DNA of 64,000 nucleotides from Protula sp. h YS-2021 (taxonomy: Eukaryota; Annelida; Polychaeta; Sabellida; Serpulidae): assembly GCA_949752745.1 (NCBI GenBank), contig OX457031.1:18467424-18531423 (forward strand), given 5' to 3'. Below the pieces are notes generated by a model. The model was not told the DNA's origin and made no database searches. It saw only the letters and a program-made list of their open reading frames with translations. A program made the translations under genes and the position numbers. Within the stretch, counting starts at the first letter, position 1; the number at the start of each line of letters is the position of its first letter. This document shows positions 34,261 to 44,471 of this stretch, one piece after another.

Positions 34261-34449
34261 AGCATTTTGAAAAATTGTTTACACACACTCACATTACGGA
34301 GTACAGCCCAGCGATGATGGTCGGCTCTGCTAAAAGGAGATATTTTGGCAATTTTCAATATCTGTTTTACCGGTTTGTAAATTTTTTTTTTTTAAATCTG
34401 AATAGTTTTGAAGATACAGCCTGGACGACACGTTCAATTTCGCAGACAA

Positions 34450-36982
34450 AATAAAATTATATCAAAAAGTTACGTTTAATCAAATTCAAAAAAAATAAAA
34501 ACTTGCACACTTTCAACATGAGCGTTCTAAACAATCCGATTTATAATTTTGGAGGGCCTGAACACGCCTGCGGACGGATGAACAAGCCCATAACTATATC
34601 TCATTATTATACGGAGGGTAATTAATTTGGCCCCGAAAGAACCATTACGTAAAGGGATCACTAGAGTATTAGGTGCTCCAGGCCAATCTCGCCCCCACCC
34701 AAAAAAACTGATGTTAGCCAAAGCTTTATCTGTAAAATTAGTGAACGCAAATAACGAGCATATGGCTAAAAGCGGACACCCAACCTGGCGCACTGAGACT
34801 GGATTTATGGCAACAGATTAAAAACACACACGCACACACATTTTCTTGTTTTATTTTCAAATCCATACAACGTAGATATGATCAAATACACATACGCACA
34901 GAAGATATCATCAAACCAGCCTATCACAATTCTTAAAAAATACTGATATTGGTCTTGTTCTTTAAAAAGCATATACAGTCGTTCAAATATATAAATCCAT
35001 GAAAAAAACCTATAAAGTAATACGTGATAGATACTAAAAGGCACAGTACACCCGACTACAAACATCAACAGACCAACAACTAAACAAGGGACATGGCACA
35101 CAGCTGAAGTGTTTAGCGAATTAAAAGAAAGTCAATTGAATAACCACTTCAATTATTTATCTGCAAATTACATAAGAAATTGTTTGTAAAATATCACATT
35201 CACAGTGTTAACATGGAGAAGGAAAGCAGTCTAGTTTTGAATACTGTAGCAGTCGATTTCAAATACTGAACACTTAAAAGACTGAATACTACAACTTATT
35301 CAAAGCTACAAATTAGATTCAGCGTTCTCATATCGCCAAACTGATCAACATAACACAGCAGTTGTAAAATCACAGCCAAATCAGGGGCGACTAATGAGCG
35401 ATCCCGTTTTCTTTATGCTTTTAATTTTTTTTTCATTTAAATATCTTCTTAAGGAAGAACTTCCCATCTCTTTGTAGAAAATAACGCGTTCTTTTTTGTT
35501 CAAAATCTTCTGTATCCTCACAAAGCGTTTAGTTTCAGTGAAATGTTTTGTTTCGTAATTCAGTACATATTCTATGATTCCAACCACATTAAAATTACGT
35601 TGTCTTTTCTCATTCGATAACTCAAATAGTCGACATGTCGAATATATATTTGTCGATTATCGAATTATCAAGTGCTAATTGTACTGCACAATGACGTCAT
35701 CCCATGTCGAGCAGTAAATATGCTAATGTCTAAAGCTATCCGCAGTACGATCAGGTGTGTATTTGACCTTTACAGATTAAAAAAAAAAGCTACGGGTTGG
35801 CTAATTATCCGACACCATGAACATACCAGTAAAAACACTGAAAATACAAAATGGAAATAAAACCTTGGTATGACAAAGGCGAAAAAAAGAACTATCCGGG
35901 GACGAATAAACGAGCATCTATTATGCTGTCATAGTCACACTAACTTGTAAGGCACAGCATTAATCTGTTTTTTACAATAACAGCGCCTTTAGACACGATC
36001 AAAAACATTCCCTCATTAATAAAGTACAAAATAATATAAAAAAATACCTATAGGGAAAACAAAACCAATAAACATACAAAAACAAATTTTCACCAACTGT
36101 TTCTCACGGATTATGCGGTGTATTGTTTCAGGTTTTAGCTTCCATTTGTCTCCTCTAAGACCTATGCCGCTTATTTCGTTATGGATTTATAAAGACGAGA
36201 AGATTGATTGAAGATATTGCCTTGTTTTGCTCTCTACTTCTTATTCTTTGCATTCCACTTCAGGCATTGTTCTTATTGAAACTCTTGATTGGCCATCGCT
36301 TAGGATCACATTAGCACAATTACCCTGGTGATGTTGCTGTCTATCACAGTCAACTTGCATAGTAACCGACAGCACAGGAACAGCACAGAGACACCAAGAA
36401 CATGTAAATACCACAGTTGGGTACGTAAAAAGTAAAAATATGCTGTGAAAATAGTACTCCATATCAACAGTGTAAAAGTACTCCATATCAATAGTATAAC
36501 AGTACTCTAAATCAACAGTATAGCACGCACAGCACAAATATTATACAGACATTTAAACGTTAGACGCCGTTGCTATGCACAAATCGGTAGTTGCTAGGGA
36601 GAAGATCTGCGTGCAAAGCTCACGTGGCTGCGATTGGCTGAGCGGTGATCATGTGGTTTTGAGCTTCACCCAAGTCCGTTGGTTCAGTAGCTCCAAGTTG
36701 TACGGGTTCTTTATTAATCCTGTACAACAAAAATTATTATTATTATTATTATTATTGCAAAATGTCCTCTGCAAAATTCCACAAAAAGCCATCATTAGAA
36801 ACGAAACTACCGCCCTATCCGCACATCAACACAACTCTCCCCCGCACGCATAGTTTGTGAAGTCACCCATTGAGCGATAGACAGCTTACCTCCCCCCCCC
36901 CCTCCCCCCACAACCTGCATACGTATGTAGGTGGGCACCTCTACGGCATTAAGAACTCAAATACCTGCGGGCAAATAATAGA
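34450..36982. other. Intergenic sequence
   Basis: No gene was recognised. Open frames on both strands at 34527-34821 are mutually overlapping and without family features. At 36452-36528 a unit of about 25 bp (AGTACTCCATATCAACAGTGT) is repeated three times. A TTATT microsatellite lies at about 36730-36757. Confidence 0.5.
36710..36715 (-). terminator. Candidate polyadenylation signal of the minus-strand 8-exon gene
   Basis: AATAAA on the minus strand, about 270 bp past the TAA at 36983. Inferred from position only. Confidence 0.4.
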
Positions 36983-37199
36983 TTACCTATTAAATGGATT
37001 AGATGGGGGCACAGTGGTGACCATTTTAGACATGAAGGAGCGCTTCCTGAAATCTGACACATTGGGCGTGACGGGCATGGCGCGGTGCACGCGCGCCGTC
37101 GTCTGCGGCTCGGGCGCGGGTTGACCTTCGTGCATGGCGTGGTTGACGCGCTCGGCTGTGTACAGTGTGCAGCCTGTGTAACGCGGAATGTTCGGGCGG
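36983..37199 (-). CDS. Exon 8 of the minus-strand gene, with stop
   Basis: Acceptor TTTCCTGTTGCAG; phase 2 in. Encodes RPNIPRYTGCTLYTAERVNH, a Pro/Ala-rich stretch, and FRKRSFMSKMVTTVPPSNPF-NR then TAA. GC content is visibly higher than in flanking introns. Confidence 0.85.
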
Positions 37200-40100
37200 C
37201 TGCAACAGGAAAAGAACATATTACCGCATGTTTGTCTTACCTCTGTCAAATATATAATCTGCGGCGCCCACTCTTACAGGATGCAATACTCAACCGCCAG
37301 ATTAACAATAAGACCATGTTTTCGTTTTTGGCATTTTTTTTCTATTTTAAATTTATTAATATCTATTACGCACACAATTGTAATCCCCCCCCCCCCCGCC
37401 CCAGCTACCCGAATGAACTGCGCCTACCACTTCACTTACCACCCAACACTACACCATGTAATTGTAGGTGTATCGCCCCTTAACTATGAAAAGGATAGCG
37501 CTGGAAAAAACATGCCTTTATCCAAGTGTTGCACTTGAAAAAAATGCACCGTTCTCCCAGGATACTGCTATGTGTTGCTATGCATTGATACTCGCCTGGG
37601 GGGGTATACTACCGCGGTACTTACTGTGACGTGTCACTGGGCCTTGGGATGGGTACGCGCTTGACGGTGAATGGTGTGAAGGGCTCACTGGCATTCTCGA
37701 TCTCCAGAATGTTTTCTCCGCCTATGCAGCCTCTGTGCCCAGGGAAACCCCCCGATAAAAAAAAAACAAAAACAAAAACCGTCCATCAAATTCCGCCATT
37801 TACGATCAATAAAAACAACAACAACAACAACACTAGTTCAGCTAAAATAGAAATAGCTAAAATTTGAATTTTTCCGCACCGAATGTCTACACAAAATGGC
37901 CGATATTTTACATATTAATTACTGGACATAAAATGCACTCCTTTAGGTTGAAAACTTGTGGAAATGTCCGACTTGAAGAATGCACCCAACACGGGATACT
38001 TCCGGAAGTTGTTTGAAAACAGATGCAGCTGTACATACCCGTAATTAGGGATTTGCTGAGCTCTTGAGCAGGGGCTACAACTGCAAGAAAGAAAAGACAA
38101 TGTCAAATTCTGACATGCGTATCCGAAATTTAACACCTGCCCAGTTGCCATTCTTTTACAGGCTAACGATGCAGAGTTGGTTTTAAAGTTATATTTTGGG
38201 TATATTTGTGAATGTTACAGGAGATCTGTGTAATCGGCGGTTTCATGAAAGCGATTATTACACAGATCTGCTGTAACATCGACGTCCCGGTTCATCATAA
38301 ATAACATGTTAAATGTTCCATGGGGTACCATGGAAACAATTTTATTGGTACAGTCAACCAACAGAAGATCAGCAATAAGTACACAAAGTAAACAAATACA
38401 CAACTGAACCCGTACCGAAACGTTGTACTTGTTCAATAAAAATCTAGCAGTTAGAACATTGTTCTGCATTGAAAATTAAGACACGGACACTATTTTTATC
38501 CCAGCAGTAGACTGCTCACTACTTACAACACAGTTCCGGGTATGGGGATGTTTTGTTTGAAGTGACCTTTCCTCGTCTGGAACCAATCCCACGACCGTCC
38601 AGTGTTCTATATATAGGACAGAAAAAACAATAAACTCAATAACCAATGGTTTTCTATACCAATGAATGGCTTAATTACAAAATTACATCTTCTAATTCTA
38701 CTACACTGTAAAAATAAAAAATCACACATATATTTATTGACTATTAAGTTTCCTTCTTATATGAATGAAAAGAAAAAAGAAATAAGTAAATAAATAACAA
38801 ATAGAAACAAAGATTTTAAAACAAAGTTAAAACACAAAGTCTCACAATTGTGAGGGAAATAATGTGGAACTAATAATAGCACTATTCCAGGATTTTTAGT
38901 TCTATACATTTTATTTCATATGAGAACTGTTATTTTGGGTAGGAAAGAGAGGTTGGCATTATTGAACACCAACTGTAGTGGTGAACCCAAGCACCACTGA
39001 TGTGCAGGTTATCCCATTAAAATAGCTTTCTTCATGGCAGTGACGTAACACAGACGTAACAGGGCATACCTGCCATTCGACGGCCGCTGGTTCGTAGCGC
39101 TTACGGGTAAACACCTGCGAGATCATGTCGGGTTTTTGCTCCAGGGTCGTGGGATGAGACCAGCGCCTCCCTGACGTCATACCGTCCCACGGCACCTCCT
39201 CGTATGCCCTGCCACAATACAACAACAACATAAAACTCATCCTGTGCCATGCCACGCACATAACTGCCATGTTCCAAAATCAAACCCGGTGCTATGTTTA
39301 AAGACTTACTGTACTTCAAAGGCTGAATTCAGTTTTTTTTTTTCATTTTAAGAACAAAATCGAAACGTGCGCTACACACACTGCCCAATCGCCAGATCAT
39401 TACCGTACAATAAGCCTAATACTAGTCACACATAAATGGTGTACTGCGGCATTTTTTTCGAAGTTCTGGCAATTGTGTGAAGAAATGCACAGTGTAAAAT
39501 CATTTCGTGGCTGAGCATTGCTTCGATTTACCAGGAAGGAAGGCCTTACAACATACCGCCATCTCCGACTTTCTTTCTGAAATTATCTCTTTTATGCTAC
39601 GCCATTCAATGTGAGACTAATAAACAAAACTACACAGGATACTATTAAGTATCGTAGTTTCAGATCATTCTAGAAACTCTTCGTCGGGTTGAGCTGGAGG
39701 CTGAATTTTGGCGGTCTGGAGACACGGAGGCGGACATAGTCTGGATACTCTTTTGCTCGACATGAATCAGGATTCTTCTTTTGTTTATTACGCTGTTATT
39801 TTAAATGACCCAGTGTCACCGGAAGCTGTGTATTTACCTTTGCGTGGACGAAGTGTACATGAATTTGAGCGCTAGACTGTCGCGGACCTCCCTTGATGTT
39901 TCTGCGCCTTTCTTGTAATGCTGTCAAAAAGAATAAGAATCAACATTGCACAGCTAATACTTTAGGCACAGCAATGTTACTCATAGTGCTATGACCCCAA
40001 TCAAATCAGAGTTTGAATTGTCATTTGTACATTCTAATATCGCGGAAGAGTGGGCGGGGGGGGGGCTGTCATTTTCTCGTAAATCAACAAAAAAGTCGAA

Positions 40101-43100
40101 ACGTTACTTTTCTCTGCGAAAAAGAAACAGATCCAGGACATTGGGGTGGGGGGGGGGGGGGGGTGAAGCGGGGGCGAGGGAGGCGGAGAAGGGGAGGGAG
40201 GGGGTTATCGCTAATTAGTTTATGCGCTTTTAGCTTGACTCACGATGCATTTTCATACCCCGTTATATAATTATCCTTTCAATATATTTCCTCACAGCGA
40301 CTCAGTGTGCCAGGATAATGTACATCATTTTACCAAATGAAAGTTTCAAAATATATATCTCGGTGCTTCAAATGCAAATTCCATTTTCTTCTTTTCAATG
40401 GCACTCACTAGCTTGAACTCACTAAAATTATTCATAGCTTCTCTGCATGAAGGTGCATTATAAATGAAAGTCTGGAGTCGAAAGACCACTTTCTTAACAA
40501 AAAAAAAGCTGCATATTCACACAGGACACCCAAGTGAAGAACTAAAGACATTTGGACAAAATCACTCGCGTCTCCATTGACATGGCGGCAATAAATTATT
40601 CAGGAATATGACATTAAAATTACATCTCCACGAATAATCAATGCGGTTTGCAAAGCCTTGCACTAGTGTTTTTAATCTGGTACATGTCTTTTTTTTTCTA
40701 ATAGATGGGCTTAATTCTGGCTTGAAGAAGGACAGATTTTTATCCCTCCCCCCCTCCAACCCCGATTACTAGTCGCAGGGCATCGAATGACAAATATGCA
40801 ATGCGCATCTTTTGTAGGTCATCTCTGGTACAGTCTTCTCTCGCTGCTAACAGCAAAAGGCGTGGCATATGACGTCAGCATGGCACCTCAGATTCAGTGC
40901 ACACACGTGATGAAGGCGCATCAAACGAACGAGTGACCCGTCTACGGACGCGCGTAAAAATGTCAACGCTTTTTTTTTAGCAAATTGCAGCCATTACAAA
41001 AAAAAATCCCCACGCTGCAGGTCTGTGTTGAGGGTGTGCTGATGATAACCCCAAGTAATAATTGTTATTCGCAACCTCGCGAACTACATCAACTCTGTTC
41101 ACCATAAACTTTGAATTATTTTCTTCATGGGTGCGTCCTTTCCATGAAAACCCGTCCATCGCAAAAAGTTTACTTTTCAGCTCGGGGTCTCGAGGGACCC
41201 CGACCTCTGAAACCAGGGGTCCCAAGGTAAAGTGGTGGGGTCCCGACATTTTCGGGGAATTACAAAAGTTGAATTCTATAAAATCAATTTTATTGCAACA
41301 AAAATAAACTCGATTAGTGATATCATGCAAATAAAAAAATTACTTCTTCTAACAACAATAAAGAAACACTGAATGATGCTACTTTAAACAATGAAAAAAA
41401 TCAATCATTTTCGATCTTAGCGGTGATACTGAATAGTTGCTATTGAAATGAACGTTTATATCCCTGAATTAATGCTGCCGACTGTGCAGGCCATTACGCT
41501 CTCTTATAAGTTAGTCTGCACTGTGACACAGCTAACTTGCAAGAAAACGCGGGACCCCAGGGTCAAATTCCAGGGGTCCCGAGCCGATTATCACGGGTCC
41601 CCGGGACTGGGTAAACTTTATCCCCTACCGTCACTGTCGAAGCGAATCTGAAATCCTGTAATCATGAATCAAAAACTTACATCGCCTCTAATCTTTTCTT
41701 CTTCAATTTGCCGAGGGTCGCGGGCACTTGTCCATCCTACAAACAAAGCAAAACCAAAAACATACACCAATACTCGTGGTTGGACGATCCTATTAAAGTA
41801 TCTATGAGCCGGCGGTTCTATCCCCTAGCAACGCAAATCGATTCCCCAGAAACTTTTTCGAATATTTTATAGATTTTTTATTACAGAAAAAAAATCGGAT
41901 GCCTTTGTCGGCTGATATTTAAGATTTAACTGAATGTTGAATTAAACATACTGATTCGGCGGGTTCGTAACCTTCTTGCCATTTACACACAACATATTTT
42001 ATGCACTGAATGAAAATTTTCGACGCCAATAATTGCCGCACCGCCTTACTGCCGCTAGAAACCCCCGATTAACCGACAACAAATCTGGACCGATTCCCAA
42101 CACTAACCACCACAACAATTATTTTTCACTACGGACCTCAGAAGCAAGCAGATAAATACAGATAGTCGACCATTAAACATCAGCATTGCAAAGATTTTCC
42201 CCTTCTCTCAACTGTTATTCGTAAGTCGATAACAAAAAAACAAAACAAAAACAAAAAAAAAACATTTTACGAAGCAAAAGTGTCTATAAGTTACTGCTCA
42301 GTGATTTCATTTTTCCTCGCTGCCCAATAGGACAAACATAAAGCTTGATTCTGGTAGTTATTATAACAGACTGACATATAAACCATTTATCCAGATCCAC
42401 CAACAATAGCTATATTGAGACACATAAGCTGGTGTCCAAAACTGTATCACAGAAATGCGGGATTCTCGAAACAGATTAACTCGACACATGATTATCTGGG
42501 ATTTTGATGAGATAATGCAGATAAGTCAGCAATCAGTTAGATCATACATTTCGGTCGCCTACTAATAAGAAAACATAATCCAAATGCAAAATAATTATAA
42601 TAATTCAGTAATTAGCAGCGCTTTACATTTCCATACACGTTATGGTGGTGAAGCACAACCCCCCCCCCCCAATACCCTTACCTCCTTGTACGAGCCCCTT
42701 GTGTTGGCTCGTTGCCTCCCCGGGACCCCACCCCAACTATAAAATTCAAAAGCGACTAAAATTTTAAGAAACATTGGCGGAGCGTACACCTAAGACTATG
42801 GCGCCGACCATTTTTCTCACGCATTTATTTTTGCTTATTACGTTTACACTGCTGCAATTTTTCTGTGGCATTTTAATATTTAAACAAGAATGTCTGTGGA
42901 CATTGTGCCCAGCTCTAAAAGTGAAGATACTACAAAGGTGAAAGAAGAAACCGATCAATTTCGACAAAATTTACACTTGGTAGAAGGCCCTATGGACAAC
43001 ATTGCTATCAAAAGTTGTCGGACAGGATCTGTTCGTAAAACAGCACTGTTTGTGTTTCTCTTAAAGCTATCCGTTTATTTGGCCGGTTTTGTCGAACCGA

Positions 43101-44471
43101 TAACATAAATAGTACAACTCCACTGAAGATCAACCCGGTATCAGGGAAGGGAGGGAGAGATGGAAAGAAAGAAGAAAAGAAAGAAAAACAAAATAATGTA
43201 GTATGGGCATTTATGTACTTCTGTGAGAGGCCGATCTATAAAAATGACCTGTAAACCTATGAATGAAGGCAACGGAAAGCGCGAAAATTGAACTCGCAAC
43301 TCTTCCAGGCGACAAAACAAACCACACTGCTTCTGTGGGAGGCAGAACTATAATTATTGCCTGGAAGACCGGTCAAGACAGACAATGTAAAAAGTTGCAT
43401 TGACTGGGGATTGAACCCATGACCTCGTGACCATCAGTCCAACGCCCAGTTACTTGAGCTATTCTGGAAAGTGGCTAGGCGAGTGGTGCAAAAGCATTAC
43501 GATTTGCCTGCAATTTGACCGTTTCTGGCCATAATTTTGGTCAAATCGCCAAACAAAATACAAAGCTGATGCAAGAATTTGAGGGGAACATTCCTTGGCC
43601 AAATCGCTAAAACACAAAATACACACACAAAACAAACAAAAAAACAACAAGTTTAACTGCAGTCATATTTTATATCGATAACGTTCATCAAACTAATGTG
43701 ATGTGTATAAAAGTGCTACATTTAAAATAAAAAAATTAATCAAACATGTATTTTTGAACTTTCAGAATGCTAATGCAAAGCTCAAACTGGTGGGGGAAAA
43801 AGGGGTCTGGCCCCCTGAACCTTACATCTCCCCCCCCCCCCCCCCAGGTTTCAAAAGCATTTTAGACAATACATGAATTGTCCCCTGATTTGTTTTTACT
43901 CTCCACAGCATAAACCATACAAACCTCCTAATTTCGCCCTCAGCGAAGAATCCAAAACTTTCCTCCCATTCCATGGATAAGGGTGGCCTGCATCCCTATC
44001 TGTTTCTCGCCGTGTATCGGGTGGGGCGGAATCATACAATCGCTTAGAATGAAGTTGCCTGGCATTATAAGACTGAGGCGTGTTATTCAGTTGAACCATA
44101 GACGCAATACGAAATCTACCCGTGTTCCTGTCTTGATCTCCAGCAACACTTACAAATCCAGAAACAGGGTCTATAATATTATCGCATGATCTAAAGGGGG
44201 CTTCCGCTCTATGATCGCCCTCATCATTATACTTTCGAAATGCAGGGTCAGTGGGATTTTGAGGATCTTTGAATGAGTCTACATCCTTTCTGCCAACAAG
44301 GGATGGGAATTTCATTTGACGCTCTAAGCGTTGTTGCTCAATTTGTCGTACTGTATTTCCTTTAGCATTTGCATCGCTTCTCATATAAGTGGTGAATTCG
44401 GGTCGTGTCCTCGTCAAAGAGTCTGACAGAACTGTTCGGTCAGCCACGGCTTCTTCTCCCATAAAAACCAT
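36983..44471 (-). CDS. Conserved-looking 421-residue protein, 8 exons, function unknown (microtubule inner protein-like)
   Basis: Model on the complement: 44471-43925, 41736-41681, 39920-39838, 39208-39070, 38606-38527, 38074-38039, 37732-37625, 37199-36983. All introns are GT-AG and all phases agree (1, 0, 2, 0, 2, 2, 2); the coding sum is 1,266 bp including TAA. The ATG at 44471-44469 has A at -3 and G at +4. The protein is hydrophilic, with no signal peptide or membrane segment, and rich in Trp, Arg and Pro in its middle (PWDGMTSGRRWSHPT, GRSWDWFQTRKGHF). IPNYGGC and IPRYTGC occur at about residues 310 and 354. Short IPxYxG motifs and this composition recall ciliary/sperm microtubule inner proteins (FAM166, SPMIP types), but I cannot assign a family. 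The final AATAG-GTAAT could be a donor, so the C-terminus might be longer. Confidence 0.85.
37625..37732 (-). CDS. Exon 7 of the minus-strand gene
   Basis: Acceptor GGGCACAG, donor GTAAGT; phase 2-2. Encodes GCIGGENILEIENASEPFTP then FTVKRVPIPRPSDTS, completing IPNYGGC across the junction. Confidence 0.85.
38039..38074 (-). CDS. Exon 6 of the minus-strand gene (36 bp)
   Basis: Acceptor CTTGCAGTTGTAG, donor GTATGT; phase 2-2. Encodes PCSRAQQIPNY and two bases of Gly. Without splicing here the frame continues to a stop at 37915, giving an alternative ending that lacks the second half of the IPNYGGC motif. Confidence 0.78.
38527..38606 (-). CDS. Exon 5 of the minus-strand gene
   Basis: Acceptor CTATATATAG, donor GTAAGT; phase 0 in, 2 out. 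Encodes NTGRSWDWFQTRKGHFKQNI then PIPGTV. Confidence 0.85.
39070..39208 (-). CDS. Exon 4 of the minus-strand gene
   Basis: Acceptor TATTGTGGCAG, donor GTATGC; phase 2 in, 0 out. Encodes AYEEVPWDGMTSGRRWSHPT, EQKPDMISQVFTRKRYEP and EWQ. Trp-, Pro- and Arg-rich composition is typical of a structured, non-catalytic protein. Confidence 0.88.
39838..39920 (-). CDS. Exon 3 of the minus-strand gene
   Basis: Acceptor CTTTTTGACAG, donor GTAAAT; phase 0 in, 2 out. Encodes HYKKGAETSREVRDSLALKF then MYTSSTQ. Confidence 0.8.
41175..41615. repeat. Element bordered by GGGACCCC / GGGGTCCC words
   Basis: The left end (41180-41250) contains CTCGGGGTCTCGAGGGACCCC, CAGGGGTCCC and GGTGGGGTCCCGA; the right end (41548-41605) contains GGGACCCCAGGGTCAAATTC, CAGGGGTCCCGAGC and CGGGTCCCCGGGA. 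The ends face each other as imperfect repeats around about 300 bp of AT-rich sequence, suggesting a small non-autonomous element. No target duplication was recognised. Confidence 0.45.
41681..41736 (-). CDS. Exon 2 of the minus-strand gene
   Basis: Acceptor TTTGTTTGTAG, donor GTAAGT; phase 1 in, 0 out. Encodes WTSARDPRQIEEEKIRGD. Another open frame exists, but only this one joins both neighbours. Confidence 0.8.
42885..43610 (+). repeat. Composite SINE-like repeat, copy 2
   Basis: Second copy of the 33565-34260 repeat in the same orientation. Its minus strand at about 43475-43385 reads TAGCTCAAGTAACTGGGCG, then GGACTGATGGTCACGAGGTC and ATGGGTTCAATCCCC: A-box and B-box of a pol III promoter with tRNA-like spacing. 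The long second block supports a tRNA-derived SINE joined to other repeat sequence. Confidence 0.75.
43925..44471 (-). CDS. Exon 1 of the minus-strand gene, with start codon
   Basis: Starts MVFMGEEAVADRTVLSD; later QIEQQRLERQMKFPSLVGRK, DPQNPTDPAFRKYNDEGDHR and HPYPWNGRKVLDSSLRAKLG. Donor GTTTGT, leaving phase 1. Reading past the donor meets a stop nine codons on, so a single-exon protein ending GLCCGE is formally possible, but the phase match with exon 2 favours splicing. Confidence 0.85.

Larger units (their letters stand above)
39209..43924. other. Introns 1-3 of the minus-strand gene
   Basis: Together about 4.6 kb. Besides the repeats listed separately, they hold G/C homopolymer stretches (40057-40066, 40140-40163, 42658-42670, 43830-43847). 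No embedded gene was seen. Confidence 0.6.

Noticed and set aside
34527..34821. Overlapping open frames on both strands
   Set aside because: Neither strand shows family motifs or splice signals; probably chance openness in a repeat remnant.
37915..38151. Single-exon minus-strand protein ending FMSSN
   Set aside because: Its upstream half is intron; only 38074-38039 joins the spliced gene, and the GTATGT donor leads to well-supported exons 7 and 8.
43385..43475. Functional tRNA gene on the minus strand
   Set aside because: A and B boxes are present, but it is embedded in a longer repeat shared with 33.6-34.3 kb, so it is a SINE component.
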